Shown here one piece after another: positions 13,101 to 25,100 of a stretch of DNA of 64,000 bases (the first letter of the stretch is position 1; every line of letters starts with the position of its first letter). Source of the stretch: Anniella stebbinsi (Eukaryota; Chordata; Lepidosauria; Squamata; Anniellidae); assembly GCA_029215795.1 (NCBI GenBank), contig JARDYH010000001.1, positions 297,544,654 through 297,608,653 of the forward strand, given 5' to 3'. A model generated the notes under the pieces. That model ran no database searches. It had not been told where the DNA came from and worked only from the letters and a program-made list of their open reading frames with translations. The position numbers were made by a program, and so were the translations under genes.

Positions 13101-16100
13101 ATAGTTCACCCTAACCAAGAATAGAAACTAATTGCAGAGTTACAGCTTTGGCCACTGTTGTCTTCAGCATTTGAAGAGGTGGTGCATCTTGTCAGTTGAC
13201 TCGCTGGAATAGACTTCTAGCCTTTTTATTCATCCAGCTTTGTCAGTAGTATGCCCAGAATGCAGAATTTTGTGTGAAACTTCTCTATGCTTGTAGAAGT
13301 TGCAGGCATTTGACATTTGTAGTTCAAGGCTATCCATGATGAAATGTTGATTTTTTAAAATACATTTGACAGTTAAACCTGAGGTATTATTAGTAACATG
13401 TTGTGTCTGTGCATGTCCTGAAAGAAAATCTTGACACTTGAATTTCTAGATATTCCGTACAATGGAGTTGTTATTCTTTGTGATCTCTTTGCTGTCCCAC
13501 ATATTGTTCTGCACAGAGAAACATTCAGAACTTTCTAAACGTTTTGGCAGGAAGCCTGCTCCCAGTTCGCAGTGCAGGGATAAATAGGGAAAAACTAAAT
13601 TTGAACAGAATAAGAAATATTATCTGTGCATATTTTAAAATGTTTATTTTAGAATAACCAAGTTTTGGAGTTCAGTTTTGCAGAATGGAACTTCCTGTCC
13701 TGAAAGGCAGCCTAGAAATATTTTACATAAAATAAGTATCAGGTAGTATTCCTTGAACATCTTAGTCTGCACTACTTGGTGTAATGCCTCTAACATGCGG
13801 AATGTAGAGCACCATAAGCATTTCTTCAAGTGCTATTCAGACTCCTTTGTAGATACAATTTCAACAACTTCCTTTCATCTATCTGAAATTCAAATGGCTC
13901 AGAGTTTATGAAAACAAGTCATTTCACCAGATATGTATGGTCAGGTATGGTGGAACGGACACCATCAGATAAACCCAATGGCAGCAAATTCTGTTGAATG
14001 TGATCTTGTTTCTATGAAATCACTGACACTTGCATTGAACTTCATAGTTCAAGGTTGTACAAATTAGTTGAAAGGTTATTATAGAAGTGATATAACTTAA
14101 AGGTGACTGGAAATGTCTAGGAAGCAGTTGTGGGGTGATGCACATTATGACTGTTTTCTAAGGAAATGCCAAATCTCTTGGAATTGTGTGAGCAAAGTAC
14201 TGTGATGTAATCATATGATTTACTTTGATTATAGTGTTTGAGGATCTCTTTTCTCCCACCGTCCCCCAAAATCCTGGACAGTATGATCTGTTAGAAAGAA
14301 TGTATAGGATGGAAATGCTGAAACATACAAGCGGTTCTATAGGGGTTAAGTACCAATCTCTCTGAGTTAAGCTCTTTTCTCCCACCGTCCCCCAAAATCC
14401 TGGACAGTATGATCTGTTAGAAAGAATGTATAGGATGGAAATGCTGAAACATACAAGCGGTTCTATAGGGGTTAAGTACCAATCTCTCTGAGTTAAGTTC
14501 TGTGTTGATCATTGCTACATTGATCAAAATCCCAAGCATGTGGGCGAAACAGATGTTCGAAATAAAGGGATGTCAGCAGACTGCTAGGTTTTAGTGCCTT
14601 GATTTTTGCTGTACCCAGCTTTCATTTCTCTGTCTTTAGCTAAGCTAAGCAGAAATACTAACTTTATCTAAATCCTTCTACCACCCCCCTCTTTTTGGCA
14701 GGTATGATAGGTATTTTTTATGAGAATGACCAAAGGCTTAACCCTTTGAAGTTTTACAAGTATAATGCTTGTCCTTGCAGCAAACGTGTTGTTTTACATA
14801 TTTTTACAGTCGGTTTAGCTGTTGTGAAATAGTAATGGGCCAGTAACTGAAATTTCCGTCACATTGACTCTCCATGTTGGTTATTCTGATGTAGGTTGTA
14901 AATTCACTCCAGCAACAACCACAGGCTACATCTCCTCCAGTTCCAGATGCCCATGCGCTTACTGCTGTAGCTCAAGCAGATCCTCTTGTTAGGAGACAAC
15001 GAGTACAGGATCTTATGGCACAAATGCAAGGCCCTTACAACTTCATGCAGGTGTGTTGTTTCCTCTGCTTCAAATCAATAATTAGATTAAAAGAGATCCT
15101 CAGTCATTAAAAAAATACAGTCCAGTTGCAATTGAGAATTTTTCAGCCCCATTGATTTGAACCAAGAGTTCAGCCCTGGCTGACTTACTTTTTAGGAGGT
15201 ACTATTTTTAGTGAACTATGTTTGTATCTTGTCTTAATTTAGGATTCCATGCTGGAATTTGAGAACCAGGCACTCGACCCTGCTATTGTTTCAGCCCAGC
15301 CTATGAATCCCGCACAAAACCTAGACTTACCACAGATGGTTTGCCCTCCAGGTTGGTAATATCAGTTATCTCTATATGGAATGTGGGGCAAGATTTTACT
15401 GTAATTCAAGTAACTAATAATTTTAATGAAATTAAATTATTGAAATTAAATTATTATTTAAAAAACCTTCATGAAATTTAAATTTTATTTCATGAAAGCT
15501 TTTTAATTTTTTTAAATATTTAATTTTAGATAGAACATAAAATAGAACAGTCCCCTAAAAATTGGGGTTTAAACAGCTGTTACAGAAAACTTGGTTAATA
15601 CAATTTTAGGGGGGGGAATAAGACAAAAGAAAAAAAGGAAAGGAAAAAGAAATAAACAAAACCACCACCCCAAAGAAATTAAATGATTTGTGTGCTGTGT
15701 GAATGTCTGAATGCTCAGAGCAGAAGTGGGCATATATTGTTGAAAGTCCGGTTGTGACGTATGTTGAATGAATCTCCACCATATAACATAAAATGCTAGT
15801 GGTTCTGTTTTTCCTTGGATCAGAGGCAAAAATATCAGACCATATATTTCGGTACCATGCAGATAAGTTCAAATTATCCAGTTTTTTCCACTTCTATGTA
15901 AATTGTCTGGCGAGTGGCAAGTAGCAAAAATGATAACAAATCTTTACATTTCAAACTTACACTAGATCCTTTGTATATTGATAGTAAAAATAAATAATTC
16001 TGGATCGTGTACAATCATTTCTCTAGTAATAACCATTATTTCTCTATGTACTAACATCCAGAAACCATGGATGTTGTGGACAAGTCCACCATAAATAAAA

Positions 16101-19100
16101 ATACGTGCCTTTTACCCTGCAGCCTGCCCAACAAAAGGGGGCTGCATGTTGAAGCAATATGTGCCAGCTGTATTGGTGTGTGATACCATCTGTGCAGTAC
16201 TTCCAGAGAGGTTTCTCATATAGAGGCTGATATTGATCTGAGTGATGTATTGTCCCATAATTTGTTCCAACTAGCATCTTCTAATTCCCTTCCAAAATCT
16301 CCTTCCCACACTTTCTACAAGCCCACCATCGAACCCATCTGGGCATCTATTAGGATAGCATGCACTAAAGATACAATTTCCTTCCTTCCTTCCCGCTCGC
16401 ATTGCTTATTCTTAGTCCGTTAGGGTTCTGAGTTCATATGACTTTACGTTGGGATATCTGAGTAGGTGGGATAATTGTAATTCTTGTAGCCATCCTAGGC
16501 CTAGGTCTCCTAGATCAGTTCTGAGTTCTGTTTTTTTTATTTATCCTGAGCATAAAAATCAATCAAAAATATCCTGCTGACAGTTGTGTCTAAATTACCT
16601 GGATGTATTTGTAATAGGGTGAGGGGAGACCACACTGGAGACAGCCTGGCTTGCCACTTTTTCCAAATTGTGAAAATAGTCTTGGTATATGGGTTTTTGA
16701 TATTATTTAGCGGCTTTATTTTATAGATTGAAGAGGCAAGGCCCATAAAGGGCCATTGTTCAGCATTTCTTCTTCCAGACATATCCCGTTTTTGTTTGCC
16801 TTCATAATGATAAAGTGGAGCTGCTATAACTGAAAGATTTCAAAATATGATGCGAGGTGCAGGAGTCCCCAACCTCTTCCGCCTGGTTTTTTGTAGTATA
16901 TGTTTAGTGCCAGGCAAGGTGCTGTGGTTTGGAAGACAAATGTGTTGTGTTGACTTTGCCAGGACTTCAATTTTCATGGCTGGAGGACAATAGGGAGGAC
17001 TTGAAATAAGAATAGAAACCTGGGGATCAAGGACATTTGTATTGTAGCAGTTTGCCCTAAAATTGACATTCAATTTATTCCATTTCTTCAGGTCTGTAAT
17101 CATAGTTTTAATGTGGGGCATAATTTATTTTTAATAATTTGTTAATTTTCCTAGGAATATAAATTCCCAGGCATCTAAAGTACGTTCTACAAATTGGTGT
17201 TCCCAAGATATGGCTAATAAAGTGTTGATGGTTGGGGTGAACGTTGCATGACATGATAGCAGATTTTTCATAATTAACATTTAAGCCTGTCATTTGTCTG
17301 AAATTTTAAAGTTCTTTCTTTAGGCTAGAAACTGACTGATGTGGGTCTCCTCCAGCATAATTATCATGTCATCTGCATACATATTAATCACATTTTCTTC
17401 ACCCCCTCCTCTGTATCCGATAATACCTGGGTGTTGATGTATAATATTAGGCAATGGTTCCAGGGAGAAGGAGACGAGCAGAAGTGACAAGGGGCAGCCT
17501 TGTTTCATTCCCTGTTCCAAGCCAATAGGTGGAGAGTCTATATTATTAGTACACACTGTTGCAGTATTTAGCTGCATATAATTTGGAAATTGCAGTCACA
17601 ATTGCTGATAATAGTTTAGGACTCATAACAAGTATTGCCATTCAAGACAGTCAAAGGCCTTGAATATGTCGAGTGAAATTAGTGACAATGAGTGACTTGT
17701 TCTGGTTGAATCATAGATTATATTTAAGACCCGTCATATCACATCTGATATATGTATTTGGGGAATAAATCCAGTCTGGTCTACATGAATTAGGTTACCT
17801 TCCACCTTATTTAATGGTTGAACTAAAATCGATGAAAAATTTTTTTTTGTTCCTGATTAAGTAATGTATTTGGGCGATAGGACCCCACCTTTGTATTGTG
17901 TTTTCCAGGTTTTAGTATTACTATTATCCTGGACATTTTCCAGGTGTCGGGGGAATCCTCGCCCTTCTAGATGTTAGAAAAAGGCTGAACAAGCCTAGGG
18001 GTCAATACATCCTTAATTTTTTTATAAAAAGGGTTTCTGAATCAATCTGGACCGGGAGCTGTATTATGTTTTAAATGTTAAATGGCTTGCTCGATGTCCT
18101 CCATTCAGCATTTTTTGTTGGTTTTCATTGGCTGGGGTAATATGACTTTTTTTCAAATAATAATAATAATAATATTAATATTTATTTGTAACCCGCCTCT
18201 CCCTCCGGATCTAGGCGGGGAACAGCAACAATATAAACATAAAAATCACAACAGTTAAATTTTTTAAAAAGCAAGAGAACAATACACATTAAAAACAATT
18301 TAAAATTCATCTGGATAGGCCTGTTGGAAGAGGACAGTCTTCATGACTCTCTTAAATTCATGAAGACTGTCAATTTGTCTAACCTCCTCTGACAGACCAT
18401 TCCATAGTCTGGGAGCGATGGAAGAAAAGGTCCTCTGGGTAACACTCGTCAGCCTAGTTCTGGCTGGCTTGAGTAAGTTCTTCCCAGAGGACCTAAGTGT
18501 GCGGGGCGGATTGTACGGGAGAAGGCAATCCCGCAGGTACCCTGGACCCAAACCATGTAGGGCTTTAAAGGTAATAACCAACACTTTGTACTTCGCCCGG
18601 AAACTGATTGGCAGCCAATGAAGCGATTTTAAAACTGGTGTAATGTGATCACCCCTAGGTGTACCGGTGACCAACCTGGTTGCCATATTTTGAACAAGTT
18701 GAAGTTTCCGGACTAGGCACAAAGGTAGCCCTATGTACAGCGCATTGCAGAAGTCAAGCCTTGAAGTTACCAGTGCGTGCACTACCGTCTTTAGGTCTTC
18801 CAACTCTAGGAAGGGGCGCAGCTGGCGTATCAGCTGAAGCTGATAGTAGGCACTCCTGGCCGTCGCATCAATCTGAGCTGTCATCTGGAGCGACGGATCC
18901 AGGAGTACCCCCAAGCTGCGAACACAATCTTTCAGGGGGGAGACACACTATCCTTAGCTGACGATGTTGTCGAAGGCATAGAGAAATATATTTGGGTGTC
19001 ATCAGCATATTGATAGCACCCCGCCCCATGCCTCCCGATGATCTCTCCCAGCGGTTTCATGTAAATGTTAAACAGCATTGGGGAAAGGATGGCACCTTGT

Positions 19101-22100
19101 GGTACACCACATAGCAGCTCCTTTTTTGAAGAGCAGCTATCCCCAAGCATCACCATATGGAACCTGCCCGAGCGATAGGACCGGAACCACTGAAGCACAG
19201 TGCCCCCGATCCCCAATTCCCCCAGGCGCTCCAGAAGGATACCATGGTCGATGGTATCGAAAGCCGCTGAGAGGTCCAAGAGTACCAGCAGGGACACACT
19301 CCCCCTGTCTATACTAAGGCGTAGATCATCCACTAAGGCGACCAAAGCGGTCTCAACTCCGTATCCCACCCTGAAGCCAGTTTGAAATGGGTCTAGAAAA
19401 TCAGTGTCATCCAAGACTACCTGGAGTTGAAAAGCAACTGCCCTCTCGATCACCTTGCCCAAAAATGGAAGATTTGATACAAGCCTGTAGTTATTAAGGT
19501 CCAGGGGATCCAGGGAGGGTTTTTTTAGAAGCGGCCTTACCACCGCCTCTTTTAAACATGATGGAAAGCTCCCCTCCTTGAGAGATGCATTAATGATATG
19601 CTGTAGATGTGATCTAACTGCATCTCCTCCCTGGACGACCAGCCAGGAAGGACAGGGATCGAGAGGGCAAGTCGTTTTCCTCACACATCCAAGTACCTTG
19701 TCCACTTCCTCGGTACTCACTAACTGAAACTGATCAAGTGTAATCCTACTCGCGGAGTCACTGGACACTCCACTGTCAACCTCTGCTATAACAATGGCAT
19801 CTAAGTCGGCTCTTATCCGAGAGATTTTATCTGAGAAATGATCGTTAAAGGCATCACAGCGAACTGCCGAAGGTTCTAAAATCGGATTCAGGGGAGAAGG
19901 AGCCTGAGTTAGACCCCTCACCATCCTGAACAGTTCTGCTGGATGTGAATTCGCAGACGCAATGCGCGCAGAGAAGAAAGCTTTCTTTGCTGCACGTATT
20001 GCCACTCCATAGAAACGAAGATGTTCTCTATGTCGTGTCTTGTCGGATATAAGTCGAGTTTTCCGCCATCGGCGCTCCAGTCGTCGTCCTTTCCGCTTCA
20101 ACTCCCTGAGGTCTTCTGTATACCAGGGCGCCCTATTAGAAGTGGGCCGGAGAGGACGTTTGGGGGCGATCGTGTCGATAGCCCTAGTTAGGTCTTGATT
20201 CCATCTATTGACCAGGGCTTCTACAGGATCATCGATGATACCAGCCATGGAACCCTCCAAGGCTTTCTGGAATCCAGAAGGATCCATCAGCCTTCGAGGG
20301 CGGACCATCTTAATAGGTCCGCCACCCCTGCAGGGACGGGTGGTAGCCGTGATACTTTTCTATAAGAAAAGTATCTATAAGAACTACCCCTGGAGAGGTT
20401 GTGTGATAAAGCTGCATATAAAAGTCTTCAAAGAGAGTTAATTTGCATATGATCAAATGTTAAGGTGCCATTATTCCTACTTATTGAGTGTATTTTAGAT
20501 TTCGTTTGTTTCTTTTTAAGCGCTCTGGCCAACATTTTGGAGTAATATTTTTGTTTTAGATATAAGAGGGATTTAGCAATAACTGTGTTTATACTTTCCA
20601 GTTCTTCTCTTTTGGCTTCTAAATCTTTAAGTAGTTTTGCAGTGCCAGTATGTTTATGCTTTGATTCCCAGGCTGCTATGTTGTCTAATAAGTCTCGCTT
20701 AAGTGGGTCTATACATTACTTTAAATTTGCACTTTCAGCAATACAGGCCCTCGGATTGTAGCCTTCATGGCATCCCAGATTGTCTTAGGAGCCATGCCTG
20801 GTATGTCATTTAGCTTAAAATATTCTTCAGTGGCCTCCTTAATAGTTAAAGTGGGAAGTTTGGTTAGGAGGTTTGAATCCAAATACCATATTGGGTGATG
20901 TGGCCTTTGATGATTTAATGACAGATTTGTTTCAATTGCAGCATGGTCTGACATTATTTTTGGGAGAATATTGGATGAAATGAGGCTAGGGATCCACAAC
21001 AGAGGGACCAGGATATAATCTAACCTGTAAAAAGAATGGAATCATGGGGGGGAAATAAGAGAAATCCCTAAGTCCCGGATTTAAGCATCTCCAGGAATCT
21101 ATCAAATGGAAACATTTCAACAGTGGAGCCAGAGTCTTCCCTCTCTGACATTTGTCAGATTGGGAGCTGGATTTCCCATCCAAATCTAAATTGCATTCAG
21201 CATTCAAATCGCCTGCTATGACTAGATAATTTCTCAAAGACCTTGACCAAAAAAGAATATTGGTGCACATTAGGTGCATATATTGAAGCTAGTGTAATTG
21301 GTTGGCCTTCTAATTTCCCCGCCAAAAATAAATATCATCCCGCTGGGTCCGTTTTTATCTTATCTGCCCAAAAATCTACATGCTTTGCTGTCTTTTCATG
21401 AAAGCTGACTGAAAACTTCTGTCTTATAGTTGGATTAGTAGATGTGAACTACTGTTTGTAGTTTGATCTGGGCTGATTCACACATTATTTAACCCAAGGG
21501 CTATCATGCATGAATAAGAGAGTGGACACACCTGTAGCGTGTGAGTCACTTTTGCTTTTAATCAGCAACCTACAATTGGCCTGTTCATAGATTTTTGTGT
21601 GAATCTGGAGCATGTAACATGCGAACTTGGAACATTTGATTGTTTAGGGGCTAAACAACCCTGCAGTTATTCCTACAACAAACCATGCCAGCCCACCCAG
21701 GTTCCTATACAACTACTGGGTTGTTTAGCACATCATGCTCAACAACCTATAAATGGCTGATTGTACGTGGTTAAGTGGAAGTGGCAACTGTGCGGCAGGC
21801 ATTGTGCTTGTGCTCTTCCGCTTGTGCTCAACAGCCCACATGGGTTGTTTAACATATGGGCTGTCATGACATGCAACCCTGGTCAATGTCTTCCCAATGA
21901 GGTTTATAAATACCAATCAAAGAGTTAGCAGTTGCTAATTAATGAAAATCCTGATGCAATCTGAGGCTGATCTCCCTGCTCTTAGTTTTCTGTAGGAAAC
22001 AAATATCTTAAGTGTAGTGCAGTATTTTATAGTGCAAATATTTTAACTGATATATTAATTTAAACGTGAGTAATATTATTATATTTCCAGTTCATACTGA

Positions 22101-25100
22101 ATCCAGACTTGCCCAGCCCACCCAGGTTCCTGTACAACCTGAAGCCACGCAGGTAAGAACTGTTCCTTGAAAACTATTGGTGGAATCTCTTTTCCCTTGT
22201 CTCTCAAGTATTATGTTAGGTTCTGTGAAAATGTCTTCAATCAGTTGTGATTAGCAGTGGATAAAGCCTTGAATATTAAAAGAAATTTGACTGCAGAGGC
22301 TATGGATCCAGTCCTGTGCTCAACTGAGTTCCATTGGTGCTGCAGGAAGGGAGCGGTGTAGTGATTTTATCCAGTCCCTTTCACCCTGTAACCCCTAGCA
22401 CAACCTCCCACAAAGTTCTGAGTGGTGTGGGAAATCTCTGTAACCATTTGGGAGTTGGTGCTGGGGGCTACAGGATGAAAGGGGGAAATGGAAAAAATTC
22501 TTTCCTACCCCCCTTTTTCTACCTCCCAGGTCCCTCTGTGAATAGAAGGATCCCTTTCATTCACAGAATGGCAAGTCTGGATCAAACTCTGTTTTTCACA
22601 TTCCCATCACAGGAAATTGATCTTCTCAAGCTTGTGGGGTTGTTGTGGATCCTAGTAGCTGAGATGCTTGAATTTTTTTTAGAAAATCTGAACCATTTAA
22701 TACTCTGTGTTCCTCAACAATTATTGAGTCCGCTGTCTTGTGGTTCATCTCTCTTTCTTCATTTAAAAAAAAACAAAAACATTTAACTTACTAAGCCATT
22801 GGGGGTCCAATTTGCCCCTATTGAAATGAATGAGAAAGTGAAACTACCAATGCCAGCTATTTGGGGGTCATTCTTTTTCCAGCAGCTTCTCAAAATAGGG
22901 TATGGATTATAATTTAACAGTTCGCCTGTATCACAAATTCATTTTTTAATGATTATCCTTTTTTTAAACTATATTTTTATTTTGCCATATGAGTCACACT
23001 CTCATAGTGTAAGCTTTCTACACTTATTTCTTATTTATAATGTTTTGGATTTTTTTTTTAAGTATGAAGTTAGTGGGGTTTATTATACCCCTTCCAGTAT
23101 TTACTTTGAGCCTAGTATTTTACCTAGGCATGTTTTGGTCTTGGTTTTGATTTCTATTCCTTCTCCAGGGCTTACTGATAGCCCAATGACAATTATCTAA
23201 TTGGTGGGTTGTATCTTTTTTCCCCACTCACATGTCACGATGAATCCCAAAGATTTTTGTTATTTTTTTTTAAGTGTAGTCTAATGTATACTAGTAGTTC
23301 CTCTGTTAGATTTAAGGTTTGGTATGTGATATCAATAAAATCTATTTTAGAGTAATTTTGAAATCAGTCTTTATTTCCAGCTAGAAATTTAAAGGGATCG
23401 GACCTCAGTAGGAGATTGATGCCATCAAAACAAATGGTGTATGAGGTTTAAGGTTAAACCACTACTACAGATAATGATAGAATAAACTTTTCTTTATTGA
23501 TGTTTAGCTGCATCTATATGGAAGAAAATATACTAGAGGACTTGATAGCAAATATTGTGAGTTTTTTTTATTGAAACAGTAACAAAAGATTTCAGAAGGT
23601 CCACTGACTGCAATGAGTAGTCTTGAGTTAATTATTTCATAGCCCTTTTAAAATGTATGGGTACTACACTATCCTGATAATGTTTTTTAAAAGGTATGGT
23701 CCTTCGGAGTATATCAACACTTTCTTGTGTTTAAATTCAATTTTTTGGATGGAAATTAATGTTCAGTTCTTTCCAGTAAAGTCGAACAAAGATCTTATTC
23801 ATTTATACAACCCCCTCCCCCCATAAGGGTGGACATTTGCAACATATTTCTGTAGATGGAGTGTCACATGATAGCCAAGGCAGATTTTAATAACACCATT
23901 CCATAGTACAGCTATTTACGTGTTCTTTTTGCATGTTTGCTTGAACACTGTAATCCGTTCTCCAGTTTGCCCTGCCTGCGTCTGTGATGAAAGCTCTGTA
24001 AGATTCTGCTCTGCCATATGTTCATACTTCAAATTGTAGAAGAATTTTGTGTCATTATATGCAAGCCTTCCTGTACTCTTCCTAAGACTTCAAAAATACC
24101 AGAAAAGTGTTACCATGAAGTGTTATCCTGTAGTACCCCTACACAGTAGTTCCTCAGCTGTTTCTGCTATGGCAGTAAATGAACTGCTTCATAGTTTGCT
24201 AATCTAATAGATTAGGCGGAAATTAGGGATTCAGCTAAGTAATCTCAGATTGTTTAGTTTCAATCCATGGCCTTCTTTCCAGGAAAAATGAAGCTACATT
24301 TTAGTATCATGCTTGTTATAGGGAAGCTTGCTTATTGTCTGTCATCCTGCAAAGTCGCTATCAACTTTAGGAATGGACTGAATGCTAGCTGGGACTGTGC
24401 TCTCCATGCTGGCCCACTTATATAACATCATGCCCCCTGAATTAATTGTTTGACTTACTTCAAACATTGGGCATACAGTAATGCCCTTCACATGTTGGGG
24501 CTTGGAACTCAGGAGTGCCCATGTGAGTGTCTTGCCCAATCTACATGGTTCTCCCAAACCTTTGGGAAATAGAAAGGATTGTGCATGCTTGGCACATTTT
24601 GCATATATTGTAAGCTCAATTTTCCCAGCTCTTACAATACATTCTTGTGTTTCTGGACATAATTATTTCTGAGGCCCTAGGAAAGACCTTATCATAAACC
24701 CAGGTATTTGAAATGGGCTCTAGATGTTCGCAATCCTGAGTTGTAATTCATCAGGCTACGCCAGGGTATGCCCCAACGGATTGGGACCTGTGGACACGTT
24801 TGGGAATTTGAGAAATTGCTGGGGGCACCACCACAAAAGGCCTAATCAGTGGATTGCTGCTTTGGTATCTGCCTGTCATGTTTATAAATCTTAGGCTGTG
24901 TCTTATTCAGCAAAAGCATTTGTGTCTTTTGGGCACTGTAATGTCTCTTTTAATAAGGGATTGTCTAATTCAGCTAATTGTTGGCGGTGCAATACAGCTA
25001 ATGCTTCTTTGAAACTTATATTTGGGCAATGTCCAGTAGTTGCTTCTGTTTGGAAGAAGGTTATTACATTTCCTGCATTGAGCAGGGGGTTGGACTCGAT

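Noticed and set aside
15540..21430. Endogenous retrovirus
   Set aside because: No LTRs, primer site, gag or env-like frames. The reverse transcriptases are of the non-LTR L1 and L2 type.
22334..22786. 150-codon plus-strand open frame in a CAPRIN1 intron
   Set aside because: No homology recognised, biased composition, no splice context. Likely chance.
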